Of a stretch of 64,000 bases of DNA, positions 29,459-38,948 are shown piece after piece. The DNA is from WHUA01 sp963711215 (GTDB lineage Bacteria > Pseudomonadota > Alphaproteobacteria > UBA8366). The notes beneath the pieces are model-generated. The model was not told the DNA's origin, searched no databases, and saw nothing but the letters and a program-made list of their open reading frames with translations. A program made the translations under genes and the position numbers. Location: assembly GCA_963711215.1 (NCBI GenBank), contig CAVQDH010000006.1, positions 124,001-188,000 of the forward strand. Reading direction: 5' to 3'. Positions within the stretch are counted from its first letter, which is position 1. Each line of letters starts with the position of its first letter.

Positions 29459-31048
29459 ATGCAGAAGGTAAATCGCCAGGACATGTCGGAAAAAAAGACC
29501 GGAGCCTCCAAGCCGAAGCTTATCATCCGCAACGCACAGCCGGGCGACGTGGAGGCGATTCGCCAACTTTGCCGCAAGGTCTATACGGATATCAATCCGT
29601 ATGCGGGCGACCAGCTGCGCGGTCACATAAGCAATTTTCCCGAAGGGCAATTCGTCGCCGTCTACGACAACAAGGTCGTCGGCTATTGCAGCACCTTCCG
29701 CATCGACGAGGCGATCGCCTTGGCGCCGCATAGCTGGGCCGAGATCACGGGCAACGGCTTCGCCTCCCGCCACGACCCGGACGGGAATTGGCTGTACGGC
29801 ATGGATTCCTTCGTCGATCCGGATTACCGGCGGCTGCGGATCGGCCAGCGGATGTATACGGCGCGGCGTTCGCTCGCGACGCATCTGGGGCTGAAGGGCA
29901 TTGTTTTCGGCGGGCGCATTCCGGGCCTGGCGCGGCGGTGGAAGACCTTCGGCTCCGCCGAGGCGTACGTGGACGCGGTCGCAAACAAGAACCTGCGGGA
30001 TACGGTGTTGACCTTCCAGCTCCGTAACGGGTTCGAGGTTCACGGGGTGCTGAAGGATTACCTGCCGAGCGACGCGCCGTCGAGAGGCTACGCGGTGCAT
30101 CTGCTCTGGCGTAATCCGAAGTATTCGGAGCTGAAGACGCTTACCGAACATCAGAGAGGCCGGACCGCGGATTCGGTCCGCGTCTGCGCCATTCAATACC
30201 AGCAGCGGCGCTTGCGATCCTTCGAGGAGTTCGCCCACCAGGTCGAGTATTTCGTCGACGTGGTCGCCGACTACAAGGCCGACTTCGCGGTCTTTCCCGA
30301 GCTTTTCACGTTGCAGCTCCTGTCCATCGAGAACGAGGAAATCCCCGCGTCCGAGGCGATCGCCCATCTGACGGGCTATACCGAGCGGGTGAAGAACCTG
30401 CTCAGCGGGCTGGCGGTCAGTTACAACATCAACATCATCGGCGGCTCGCACCCCACGCGCAACGAGAACGGCGATGTCTTGAACATCTGCCACGTCTGCT
30501 TGCGCGACGGCTCGATCCACGTCCAGCCGAAAATCCACCCGACGCCGAACGAGCGCTATTGGTGGCATATCCAGGGCGGTTCCGACATGTCGATCATCAT
30601 GACCGACTGCGGTCCGATCGGCGTCAATATCTGCTACGACCTGGAGTTTCCGGAACTGGCGCGCCACCTCGTCGATCAGGGCGCGCAGATCATCTTCGTG
30701 CCGTTCTGCACCGACGAGCGGCAGAGCTACCTCCGCGTCCGCTATTGCGGGCAGGCGCGGGCGGTGGAAAACCAGTGCTACGTCGTGCTGGCGGGGAATG
30801 TCGGCAACCTTCCGAATGTCGACAACATGGACATCCAGTACGCCCAGAGCTGCATCCTGACGCCGTGCGATTTCCCCTTTGCGCGCGACGGGATCGCCGC
30901 CGACACGACGCCGAACGTCGAAATGGTCGCGTTCGCCGACCTGCGGCTGGACAGCCTGCAGCAGGCGCGGCGCAGCGGAACGGTGCAGAACCTGAACGAT
31001 CGCCGTTTCGACCTCTACCGGGTCCAGTGGGCGCCCGACAAGGATTGA
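29459..31048 (+). CDS. GNAT acetyltransferase fused to nitrilase-superfamily amidase
   Basis: The 529-residue protein joins two domains. Residues about 20-210 are a GNAT domain (LIIRNAQPGDVEAIRQLCRK; GMDSFVDPDYRRLRIGQRMY). Residues about 235-520 are a carbon-nitrogen hydrolase with the Glu-Lys-Cys triad: Glu in FAVFPELFTLQ, Lys in QPKIHPTPNE, Cys in GVNICYDLEFPE. The architecture is known from other bacteria but has no defined substrate. It could hydrolyse an amide and acetylate or trap the released amine. An ATG at 29483 is an alternative start. The gene stands alone. Confidence 0.9.
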   Translation: MQKVNRQDMSEKKTGASKPKLIIRNAQPGDVEAIRQLCRKVYTDINPYAGDQLRGHISNFPEGQFVAVYDNKVVGYCSTFRIDEAIALAPHSWAEITGNGFASRHDPDGNWLYGMDSFVDPDYRRLRIGQRMYTARRSLATHLGLKGIVFGGRIPGLARRWKTFGSAEAYVDAVANKNLRDTVLTFQLRNGFEVHGVLKDYLPSDAPSRGYAVHLLWRNPKYSELKTLTEHQRGRTADSVRVCAIQYQQRRLRSFEEFAHQVEYFVDVVADYKADFAVFPELFTLQLLSIENEEIPASEAIAHLTGYTERVKNLLSGLAVSYNINIIGGSHPTRNENGDVLNICHVCLRDGSIHVQPKIHPTPNERYWWHIQGGSDMSIIMTDCGPIGVNICYDLEFPELARHLVDQGAQIIFVPFCTDERQSYLRVRYCGQARAVENQCYVVLAGNVGNLPNVDNMDIQYAQSCILTPCDFPFARDGIAADTTPNVEMVAFADLRLDSLQQARRSGTVQNLNDRRFDLYRVQWAPDKD

Positions 31049-31072
31049 TCCCGGCGTATTCGCGTGCCCCGG

Positions 31073-31768
31073 TCAGACCGGCGCGGCCGGCAGGCTGCGG
31101 CCGAGCCCGTCATAGAGATCGAGCATGCGCTCGTTCCAGGCATGCAGCGGCGTGCCCGGCTCGGCGAGGACGGCCGGGCTGACGGCGCGCGCCCACTGGA
31201 AGCCGCCGAAAATCAGGTAATCGGCATAAGCAGGGCCGTCGCCGCCGAGCCAGTCCTGCTGGGCCAGCGCCGCGTCGACCGGCGCCAGCGCCTGGCGCGC
31301 GCCGGCAAGGTTGCCGGCCTTGTCCGCGGAAACCTGCTCCAGCGTCTTGCCGAACCGCTTTTCCCGCAATTCGCGGAAATAGGGCTTGTCCATCTCGTGC
31401 AGGCTGGCATGGATGTCGGCGAGCAGCAGGCGGACCAGGGCCGGGTGCAGCACGGTGTTGGTCCAGACGTTGAGGAAGCGCGTGGTGGCGCGGCCGACGT
31501 CGCAGCCGAACAGCGACGGCCGGTCGGGATAGCGGTCTTCGAGATAGCAGGCGATTGCCCAGGAATCGGAGACGACGGTCTCGCCGTCGCACAGGATCGG
31601 CACGAGCTTCTGGCCGCTGAAGGCGATCTTGTCCTTTTCAACGAAGCGGCAGAGCTCGGTGTCGTGGGCGAGGCCCTTATGCGCGAGCGCCATCCGCGTG
31701 CGCCAGGTGTTCGGGCTGAAGCGCAGCTCGTCGGTTGCGCCGGCGAGCTCGTAGAAGGTGATGGTCAT
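31073..31768 (-). CDS. glutathione S-transferase family protein
   Basis: The 231-residue protein starts MTITFYELAGATDELRFSPNTWR, with GGAGGC seven bases before the ATG at 31768. The thioredoxin-like domain contains LVPILCDGETVVSDSWAIACYLEDRYPD (cis-Pro and Ser-dependent glutathione site). The C-terminal helical domain ends with YADYLIFGGFQWARAVSP. It resembles the beta-etherase-like or Gst-type bacterial group. It is convergent with the GNAT-nitrilase gene. Confidence 0.88.
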   Translation of the reverse strand: MTITFYELAGATDELRFSPNTWRTRMALAHKGLAHDTELCRFVEKDKIAFSGQKLVPILCDGETVVSDSWAIACYLEDRYPDRPSLFGCDVGRATTRFLNVWTNTVLHPALVRLLLADIHASLHEMDKPYFRELREKRFGKTLEQVSADKAGNLAGARQALAPVDAALAQQDWLGGDGPAYADYLIFGGFQWARAVSPAVLAEPGTPLHAWNERMLDLYDGLGRSLPAAPV

Positions 31769-31880
31769 GGGCGTGCCTCCGGCCGGTGCGGTCCTGCCAC
31801 CCGGCGTTGCCGATGAGCGTGGCGCCCAGCTTCTCCGAGCGGCGGCGCGATGGCAAGGCCCGCCGCCCCGCCCCATTGCC

Positions 31881-33662
31881 TCACAACGGCCAGACCCAGA
31901 GGATCACCGGGACCGCGACGATGCAGATGACGATCTCGAGCGGCACACCCATCGGCCAGTAATCGCCGAACCGGTAGCCGCCCGGCCCCATGACCAGCAC
32001 GTTCGACTGGTGGCCGATCGGGGTCAGGAAGGCGCAGGACGCGCCGACCGCGACCGCCATCAGGAATGGATCGGGGCTGACTTTCAGGCGGAGCGCCGTC
32101 TCCGCCGCGAGCGGGCCCATCAGCAGCGCCGTCGCCGCGTTATTGATGACGTCCGACAGCAGCATGGTCGCCACCAGCACCATGGCGAGCACGCCCCAGG
32201 GCGGCAGATAGCTGCCGGTGTCCGCGACAAGCCCGGCAATCAGGCCGGATGCGCCGGTGGTTTCGAGCGCGTGCCCGACCGGCACCATCGCGGCCAGCAG
32301 GACGATCACCGGCCAGTCGATCGCGTCATAGGCGCTGCGCGGCATGATCTGTCCCAGCACCAGCATCAGCACGACGGCGGTGACGAACGCGACCGGCACG
32401 GTGAGAAGCCCGACCGCGCTGCTCGCGATCGCCGCGGCGAATATCATCAGCGGGATGTAGCTTTTCGCCATGTGCATGGTGAGATCGCGGTCGGCGAGCG
32501 GCAGGCAATCCAGCTCGGACAGCGCATCGGGCATGGTTTCCGTGTCGCCTTGCAGCAGCAGGACGTCGCCCGCCTGGAAGCGCACCTGATTGAGGCGGCG
32601 GCGGACCGGCTCGCCATGCCGGCCGATCGCGATCAGGTTCATGCGGTGACGCGCGGCGAGCTGCGCTTGGATCGCATTGCGGTTGATCAGCGCCGACCGC
32701 GGCGTCACCACCGCCTCCATCATGCCGATGGTGTCGGATTTCAGATCGTCCGCGCTCAGGGCGCGGCTCCCGACGAGGGCGAGGCCGGTCGCCTTGAGCG
32801 TTTCCTCGATGGATTTCGCATCCCCTTCGATCAGCAGATGATCGCCGCCGCGCAGGATCGCGTCCGGCGAGGGGTGGTGGAACGCGCGGCCCTGGCGGTG
32901 GATCGTCATGAAGACAATATCGTCGCTGACGCCGGCGTCATACGCTTCGTGGATGGTCTTGCCGATCAGCGCGGTCTTGGGCGGAATGTGGACTTCGGTG
33001 ATGTAGTCCTCGATCTCGAAGACGCGGCCGGATTTGCTGGGGCCGGTCTGCTTCGGGATCAGCCGCCACCCGAGGACGGCTATGAACAGCACGCCGGTGA
33101 TCGCGACGGCGAGGCCCACGGGCGTGAAGTCGAACATGCCGAATGCCGCGTGATCCTTGCTGTAGCCGGCGCGCACCGAGGCGATGATGATGTTCGGCGG
33201 CGTGCCGATGATGGTGATCAGGCCGCCGAGCAGCGAGCCGAAGGACAGCGGCATCAGCAGGTCGCGCGGATCGCGCTTCGTCTTGTCGGCGACCTGGAGC
33301 ACGACCGGCAGCATCAGCGCCAGCGCGCCGACATTGTTCATGAAGGCCGAGACGGCCGCGACGATCGCGGTCACCATGCCGACCTGCAGCGACGGGCCGA
33401 CGTCGAGATTCGCCAGCTGCTTGACGACCCAGCCGAGCAGGCCTGAATTCTGCAGGGTCCGGCTGATCACCAGCACGGCGGCGACCGTGATGACGGCGGG
33501 GTGGCCGAAGCCGACGAAGGCGTCCTTCGCGGGGACGATACCGGTCACGAGCACGGCGACCAGCGCCAGCAGGGCAACCACGTCGTAGCGCCAGCGGCCC
33601 CAGATGAACAGACCCAGGGTGGCGGCCAGCACCGCAAAGACAACGATCTGTTGCCAGGTCAC
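31881..33662 (-). CDS. SLC13-family permease with two TrkA-C domains
   Basis: The protein has about 593 residues from a GTG at 33662 (VTWQQIVVFAVLAATLG), with AGAGG seven bases before it; a longer in-frame form to 33752 is possible. Five to six N-terminal helices with SAFMNNVGALALMLPVV and IIGTPPNIIIASVRAGY are the SLC13/ArsB-like signature. Two soluble TrkA-C domains follow (about residues 205-370). A second set of helices ends with SDVINNAATALLMGPLA and TPIGHQSNVLVMGPGGY. It probably transports sulfate or dicarboxylate with Na+. Confidence 0.88.
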   Translation of the reverse strand: MTWQQIVVFAVLAATLGLFIWGRWRYDVVALLALVAVLVTGIVPAKDAFVGFGHPAVITVAAVLVISRTLQNSGLLGWVVKQLANLDVGPSLQVGMVTAIVAAVSAFMNNVGALALMLPVVLQVADKTKRDPRDLLMPLSFGSLLGGLITIIGTPPNIIIASVRAGYSKDHAAFGMFDFTPVGLAVAITGVLFIAVLGWRLIPKQTGPSKSGRVFEIEDYITEVHIPPKTALIGKTIHEAYDAGVSDDIVFMTIHRQGRAFHHPSPDAILRGGDHLLIEGDAKSIEETLKATGLALVGSRALSADDLKSDTIGMMEAVVTPRSALINRNAIQAQLAARHRMNLIAIGRHGEPVRRRLNQVRFQAGDVLLLQGDTETMPDALSELDCLPLADRDLTMHMAKSYIPLMIFAAAIASSAVGLLTVPVAFVTAVVLMLVLGQIMPRSAYDAIDWPVIVLLAAMVPVGHALETTGASGLIAGLVADTGSYLPPWGVLAMVLVATMLLSDVINNAATALLMGPLAAETALRLKVSPDPFLMAVAVGASCAFLTPIGHQSNVLVMGPGGYRFGDYWPMGVPLEIVICIVAVPVILWVWPL

Positions 33663-33833
33663 GCGAGTCCTCTCAGCCGGATGCGGGATTGCGACTCGGA
33701 ATCCGGTCTTATCGGACTCCACCGGGGAACTCAACGCATCAAGCCGGGGCAAGTTCCTGCGGCAATGGACCGCATAATGGTCCGGTCCGGCTTTTCGAGA
33801 ACGGGCGTTGACGATAGGCGGCGCGGGCCATAG

Positions 33834-33916
33834 TCTCCGGCCCGAATTCGTGCGCCCGTCTCCCCGTCCGGAGAAGGGGTGACAGCATCGCTCTTAATTT
33901 AATTGAAGGAACAGCC
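33834..33916 (+). ncRNA. structured leader of serC (candidate serC RNA)
   Basis: TCTCCGG (33834-33840) can pair with CCGGAGA (33868-33874). Alternatively CCCC (33862-33865) can pair with GGGG (33876-33879). The two helices overlap and exclude each other. An AT-rich stretch and GAAGGA follow, just before serC. Alphaproteobacterial serC operons are known to carry a conserved leader called the serC motif. The match is by position and pairing only; I could not compare it with the consensus. Confidence 0.4.
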
Positions 33917-33919
33917 GTG

Positions 33920-35074
33920 ATGAACAAGCCGACAACTCGGCCTGCCCGTCCGTTCTTTTCGTCCGGTCCCTGCGCCAAGCCGCCGGGATGGTCGCCCGAG
34001 GTCCTCCGCGACGCCTTCGTCGCCCGCTCGCATCGCGCCACGGGCGGCAAGGCGCGCCTGCAGGAGGTCATCGACCGGACCCGGCAAATTCTGGGGATTC
34101 CGGCGGATTACCTGATCGGTATCGTGCCCGGGTCGGATACCGGCGCCATCGAGATGGCGATGTGGTCGCTACTCGGCCCGCGTCCGGTCGACATGTTGAG
34201 CTGGGAAAACTTCGGCAACATGTGGGTCATCGACGTGATGAACCAGCTCAAGATCCAGGGCTCGCGGGCGATGGAGGCGCCGTACGGCTCCCTCCCGGAC
34301 CTGTCCAAGGTCGACCCCGAACATGACGTCGTCTTCACCTGGAACGGGACGACGAGCGGCGTCTGCGTGCCGAACGGCGACTGGATCTCGGCCAAGCGCA
34401 AAGGCCTGGCCCTGTGCGACGCGACCTCGGCGGTGTTCTCCATGCCGATGCCGTGGGACAAGCTCGACGTCGCCACCTGGTCCTGGCAGAAGGCGATGGG
34501 CGGCGAGGCGGCGCACGGCATGCTCGTGCTCAGCCCGCGCGCGGTCGAGCGGCTGGAAAGCTATACGCCGCCCTGGCCGATGCCCAAGGTCTTCCGCATG
34601 ACCAAGAAGGGCAAAGTCGACGCCGGCATCTTCCGCGGCGAGACGATCAACACGCCGTCGATGCTCTGCGTCGAGGACGCGCTCTTCTCGCTCCGCTGGA
34701 TGGAAAAGGCCGGCGGCGTGAAGGAGATGCAGCGCCGGTCACAGGCCAATCTGGCGGCAGTCGCCGACTGGGTCGAGACGACGCCGTGGGCCGAGTTCCT
34801 CGCCAAGGAGAAGGCGATCCGCTCCTGCACCTCGATCGTCGTCGGGATCGGCGCGGCTTCCGGCCTCAGCGCCGACGCGCTGGCGGCGGCGCCGAAGCAG
34901 ATCGCCGGCATGCTGGCGGAAGAAAAGGTGGCCTACGACATCAACAATCATCGCGCGGCGCCTCCGGGCCTTCGCATCTGGGGCGGCGCGACGGTGGAAA
35001 CGGACGAGATCAAGGCGTTGCTGCCCTGGCTCGATTGGGCGTTCGCGGAATATTCCCGTTCGCTCGCAGCGTGA
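33920..35074 (+). CDS. serC: phosphoserine aminotransferase SerC
   Basis: SerC converts 3-phosphohydroxypyruvate and glutamate to phosphoserine and 2-oxoglutarate, the second step of serine synthesis. The 384-residue protein begins MNKPTTRPARPFFSSGPCAKPP. It contains HRATGGKARLQEVI, the phosphate region GSDTGAIEMAMW, and the PLP lysine in TWSWQKAMGGEAAHG. It is the long alphaproteobacterial form. GTG at 33917 is an alternative start. serA follows after 8 bases, so the two are one operon, behind a structured leader. Confidence 0.96.
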   Translation: MNKPTTRPARPFFSSGPCAKPPGWSPEVLRDAFVARSHRATGGKARLQEVIDRTRQILGIPADYLIGIVPGSDTGAIEMAMWSLLGPRPVDMLSWENFGNMWVIDVMNQLKIQGSRAMEAPYGSLPDLSKVDPEHDVVFTWNGTTSGVCVPNGDWISAKRKGLALCDATSAVFSMPMPWDKLDVATWSWQKAMGGEAAHGMLVLSPRAVERLESYTPPWPMPKVFRMTKKGKVDAGIFRGETINTPSMLCVEDALFSLRWMEKAGGVKEMQRRSQANLAAVADWVETTPWAEFLAKEKAIRSCTSIVVGIGAASGLSADALAAAPKQIAGMLAEEKVAYDINNHRAAPPGLRIWGGATVETDEIKALLPWLDWAFAEYSRSLAA

Positions 35075-35082
35075 GAGGACCC

Positions 35083-36660
35083 ATGCCGAAAGTATTGATT
35101 TCGGACAAGCTCAGCGCCGATGCCGTGAAGGTCTTCAAGGATCGCGGCATCGAAGTGGACTTCAAGCCCGGCATGAGCGCGGAAGACCTGCTCGCCAATA
35201 TCGGCGCGTATGACGGGCTGGCGGTCCGCTCCGCATCCAAGGTGACGGCGGAGGTTCTGGCCCGCGCCGACAATCTGAAGGTCGTGGGCCGGGCCGGCAT
35301 CGGCGTCGACAACATCGACACCGACGCGGCGACGCAGAAGGGCGTGGTCGTGATGAACACGCCCTTCGGCAACACGACGACCACCGCCGAGCACGCGATC
35401 GCGATGATGATGGCCATGGTGCGGCAGATCCCCGCGGCCAATGCCTCGACCCAGGCCGGGAAGTGGGAGAAGTCGCGCTTCATGGGCATGGAAGTGACCG
35501 GCAAGACCCTCGGCCTGATCGGCTGCGGCAATGTCGGCTCGATCGTCGCCGACCGCGCCCAGGGCCTCAAGATGCGCGTGGTCGCCTATGACCCGTATCT
35601 CTCGCCGGAGCGCGCGATCGAGCTCGGCGTGGAGAAGGCGGAGCTCGACGACCTCTATGCGCGCGCCGACATCATCACGATCCATACGCCGCTGACCGAC
35701 AGCACGCGCAACCTGATCAACGCCACATCGATCCGCAAGATGAAGAAGGGCGTGCGCATCGTGAACTGCGCGCGCGGCGGCATCGTCAACGAGGCCGACC
35801 TCCGGGCGGCGCTCGACGAGGGCTATGTCGCCGCGGCGGCGGTCGACGTGTTCGAGGTCGAGCCGGCGAAGGACAACGTGCTGTTCGGGCAGGAAAATCT
35901 TATCGCTACGCCGCATCTGGGCGCGGCCACGCAAGAAGCGCAGGAGATCGTTGCCGTGCAGGTCGCCGAGCAGATGTCGGATTATCTGCTGTCGGGCGCC
36001 GTCTCCAACGCGGTGAATATGCCGTCGATTTCGGCGGAGGACGCGCCGCGGCTGCGCCCCTACATGACGCTCGCGACCCAGCTCGGCAGCTTCCTCGGCC
36101 AGCTCGCGGAGACCAGCATGAAGTCGGTCCGGATCGAGTTCCAGGGCCATGTCGCCGAGCTCAACATCCGCCCGCTGATCTCGGCCATCCTGTGCGGCCT
36201 GCTGCGCCCGCAGCTCGACGCGGTCAATATGGTGAGCGCGCCGCTCGTCGCCCGCGAGCGCGGCATCGAGGTGAGCGAGACGATCCACGAGCATCCGGGC
36301 GACTATGAGACGCTGATCCGCGTGTCCGTGGAGTCGGAGCGTCAGGAGCGCTCGGTCACCGGCACCTTGTTCGGCGGCAACCGGCCGCGCCTGGTCGAGA
36401 TCAACGAGATCCCGGTCGAGGCCGAGCTCGCGGAACACATGCTTTATACGACGAACCGTGATAAACCGGGCGTCATCGGCCAACTGGGCCAGGCGCTTGG
36501 CGATGCGGGCGTTAACATCGCGACCTTCCATCTCGGCCGTACGGCGCCGGGGAAGGACGCGATTGCGCTTATTCAGGTCGACCAGCCGATCGACCGCGAT
36601 ATGATCGCGCGGATCACGGCGCTGCCCAATGTAACGCAGGCAAAACCCCTGCGTTTCTAA
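35083..36660 (+). CDS. serA: D-3-phosphoglycerate dehydrogenase SerA
   Basis: SerA oxidises 3-phosphoglycerate to 3-phosphohydroxypyruvate, the first committed step of serine synthesis. The 525-residue protein is the long type. It has a substrate domain, an NAD domain with GLIGCGNVGSIVA, the catalytic Arg in NCARGGIV and His in TPHLGAAT, an intervening ASB domain, and a C-terminal ACT domain (YTTNRDKPGVIGQLGQALGD). The ACT domain suggests feedback by serine. The start has AGAGGA before the ATG at 35083. Confidence 0.97.
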   Translation: MPKVLISDKLSADAVKVFKDRGIEVDFKPGMSAEDLLANIGAYDGLAVRSASKVTAEVLARADNLKVVGRAGIGVDNIDTDAATQKGVVVMNTPFGNTTTTAEHAIAMMMAMVRQIPAANASTQAGKWEKSRFMGMEVTGKTLGLIGCGNVGSIVADRAQGLKMRVVAYDPYLSPERAIELGVEKAELDDLYARADIITIHTPLTDSTRNLINATSIRKMKKGVRIVNCARGGIVNEADLRAALDEGYVAAAAVDVFEVEPAKDNVLFGQENLIATPHLGAATQEAQEIVAVQVAEQMSDYLLSGAVSNAVNMPSISAEDAPRLRPYMTLATQLGSFLGQLAETSMKSVRIEFQGHVAELNIRPLISAILCGLLRPQLDAVNMVSAPLVARERGIEVSETIHEHPGDYETLIRVSVESERQERSVTGTLFGGNRPRLVEINEIPVEAELAEHMLYTTNRDKPGVIGQLGQALGDAGVNIATFHLGRTAPGKDAIALIQVDQPIDRDMIARITALPNVTQAKPLRF

Positions 36661-36670
36661 GGTGGTTTGC

Positions 36671-37669
36671 ATGGCGCGTCTCGTCGCCTTCCTGATCGTG
36701 GTCCTGGTCTCGGAGTCCGCCGCGGCGCAGTCCTGGGAGCCCAAGACGGCAGGGATCCTGACGGGGCTCCAGCGCGTGTTCCGGGACGACGAGACGGGCT
36801 CGGTGAAAGTCGAGGCCGGCGGCCAGTTCTTCCGTGTGACCGCGACGCCGGAAGGGCTGGGCCTCATTCCGTCGTCCGGTCCGCCGCAGGGGCCGCGTCC
36901 CTCCGATATCATTCCCAACAGCGTCGTTGCGTTCGGCAACGACGACATCGCCATGGCGTGGCTTGCCGACGGGACGGATCGCTATCCCCACGGCGCGCTC
37001 GGCGACAAGATCGAGGCCTCGGCGGTGCGCGCCCTGACCGCCAACCGGACGCCGGTCGATTTCGTGCTGCGGGAGGATTCAGTCTTCGAGGATCTCGTGC
37101 CGCGCCTTATCGACGTGGATCACGACGGCCGCGACGAGATCCTCGTCGTGCGCTCGCACCGGGAGGCCGGGGCGTCGCTGATGCTGCTGGGGCTGCGCGG
37201 CGACCGGCTGGTGCGCCTGGCGGAATCGCAGGCGATCGGCACGCCCTACCGCTGGATCAACCCGATCGGGGCGGCGGATTTCGACGGCGACGGCCAGATC
37301 GAGATCGCCGCCGTGGAGACGCCGCATATCGGCGGGCAGCTCCTGATCTTCAAGGTCGAGGGGCGACGCCTGCGCGAGGTGGCGCGCTTCGCCGGCTATT
37401 CGAACCATATCCTCGGCACGACCGAGCTCGGCATGTCCGCGATCCTCGACGTCAACGGCGACGGCATACCCGATATCGTGCTGCCGTCGCAGGACCGCCG
37501 GGAGCTGCGCGCCTTGACCTTCGCCAAGGGTGTGCTCAAGGTTCTGAAGACGGTCAGGCTCTATCGCCCGGTGACCACCGCCATCGTGGTGGCGGACGTG
37601 GACCATAACGGCACGCCGGATATCGTGTTCGGCGACGAGGGCGGCTACGTGAACGTGATCCGGCGCTAG
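36671..37669 (+). CDS. secreted FG-GAP/VCBS-repeat protein
   Basis: The 332-residue protein starts with a signal peptide (MARLVAFLIVVLVSESAAAQ). It then carries four Asp-rich FG-GAP-like repeats: DVDHDGRDEIL, DFDGDGQIEIA, DVNGDGIPDIV and DVDHNGTPDIV. These fold into a beta-propeller and usually bind calcium. It would act in the periplasm or outside the cell. The start at 36671 lies 10 bases after serA, so it is probably cotranscribed with the serine genes, although no metabolic link is obvious. Confidence 0.85.
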   Translation: MARLVAFLIVVLVSESAAAQSWEPKTAGILTGLQRVFRDDETGSVKVEAGGQFFRVTATPEGLGLIPSSGPPQGPRPSDIIPNSVVAFGNDDIAMAWLADGTDRYPHGALGDKIEASAVRALTANRTPVDFVLREDSVFEDLVPRLIDVDHDGRDEILVVRSHREAGASLMLLGLRGDRLVRLAESQAIGTPYRWINPIGAADFDGDGQIEIAAVETPHIGGQLLIFKVEGRRLREVARFAGYSNHILGTTELGMSAILDVNGDGIPDIVLPSQDRRELRALTFAKGVLKVLKTVRLYRPVTTAIVVADVDHNGTPDIVFGDEGGYVNVIRR

Positions 37670-37787
37670 ACCCTGGCCGCCAATCCCTAGCCGCTAACCA
37701 CGTTCCTTGCTTGCCCGTGTCGCCAATCCAAGGTACCAATCCGGCCCGAAAGGCAGTGCCGACACGACACCGGGACGCGCTTCTGAG

Positions 37788-38948
37788 ATGGACGAGCTGG
37801 CAAGCAAGTCATTGTTGCCAAACGGATTGCGTGACGCTCTTCCGCCCGATGCGGCGCATGAGGCGGATATCCACAATCTCGTGCTGGCGACCTTCGCGGC
37901 GCGCGGCTATGAGCGCGTCGAGCCGCCGCTCGTCGAGTTCGAGGAAAGCCTTCTGAACGGATCCGGCGAGGCGCTGGCGCTGTCGACCTTCCGGCTGATG
38001 GATCCGGTGAGCCAGCGCATGATGGGCGTCCGCGCCGACATGACGCCGCAGATCGCCCGCATCGCCACGACGCGGCTGCGGAAGGCGCAGCGCCCGCTGC
38101 GCCTGTCCTATGGCGGGCCGGTCCTGCGCGTGCGGGGAAACCCGTTGCAGCCGGATCGGGAATTCCGTCAGGCGGGCGTCGAGCTGATCGGCGCGAAGGA
38201 GAGCGCCGCCGACTGCGAGGTGATCCTGCTGGCCTTCGAGGCGCTGCGGACCGCCGGCGTCAAGCAGCTCAGCGTGGACCTGACCCTGCCGACGCTCGTG
38301 CCCGGCTTTTGCGCGGCGCTCACCCTGGATGCGGTGACCGAGCGGCGGATCCGCGTTGCGCTGGATCGCAAGGATGCCGCCGCGCTCGCCGGCATCGGCG
38401 GCAAGGAAATCGATCCCTTGCGCCGGTTGCTCGACGCGGCGGGGCCGGTCGAAAAGGCGCTGCCGGTGCTCGAGGCGGTGACGCTTCCAGCCGGGCCGGC
38501 GGCCGAGCGCACCCGCCTGATCCATGTGGCGGAAGTGCTGCGGTGCGAGGTGCCGGACCTCGATGTCACGGTCGATCCGGTGGAAAATCGCGGCTTCGAA
38601 TATCACAGCGGCCTGAGCTTCACCTTCTTCGCGCGCGGCGTGCGCGGCGAGCTCGGCTGCGGCGGGCGCTACCTTGCCGGCCATACCGGCGAGCCGTCGA
38701 CCGGCTTCTCGCTTTTTCTGCATAACCTGCTGCGTGCGGTGACCTTTCCGCCGCCGGCCAAGCGGCTCCTGATACCGGCCGGCACGGGTGAGACGGCGGG
38801 GGCCAAGCTCCGCGCCGAGGGCTGGGTCACGGTCGCCGCGCTGGCTGAGATCGCCGACCTCGAGGCGGAGGCGCGGCGTCTTTTGTGTTCGCATTATCTG
38901 GCTGACGGCAATCCGGTGGCGGTTGCGTCCGAGGGAGAAAACGGATGA
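37788..38948 (+). CDS. hisZ: ATP phosphoribosyltransferase regulatory subunit HisZ
   Basis: HisZ is a catalytically inactive class II aminoacyl-tRNA-synthetase paralogue that activates the short form of HisG in histidine synthesis. The 386-residue protein begins MDELASKSLLPNGLRDALPP. It contains motif-2-like blocks RADMTPQIARIATTRL and RLSYGGPVLRV and the VENRGFEYHSGLSFTFFARG segment. Its presence predicts a short HisG elsewhere in the genome. The stop overlaps the purA start by four bases, so the pair is translationally coupled. Confidence 0.95.
   Translation: MDELASKSLLPNGLRDALPPDAAHEADIHNLVLATFAARGYERVEPPLVEFEESLLNGSGEALALSTFRLMDPVSQRMMGVRADMTPQIARIATTRLRKAQRPLRLSYGGPVLRVRGNPLQPDREFRQAGVELIGAKESAADCEVILLAFEALRTAGVKQLSVDLTLPTLVPGFCAALTLDAVTERRIRVALDRKDAAALAGIGGKEIDPLRRLLDAAGPVEKALPVLEAVTLPAGPAAERTRLIHVAEVLRCEVPDLDVTVDPVENRGFEYHSGLSFTFFARGVRGELGCGGRYLAGHTGEPSTGFSLFLHNLLRAVTFPPPAKRLLIPAGTGETAGAKLRAEGWVTVAALAEIADLEAEARRLLCSHYLADGNPVAVASEGENG

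Noticed and set aside
29102..30667. 521-codon minus-strand open frame opposite the GNAT-nitrilase gene
   Set aside because: It spans two plus-strand genes and the gap between them and is not protein-like.
34948..36954. 668-codon minus-strand open frame opposite serA
   Set aside because: It is the antisense shadow of serA in GC-rich DNA: Arg/Asp/His-rich, no ribosome site, no domain.
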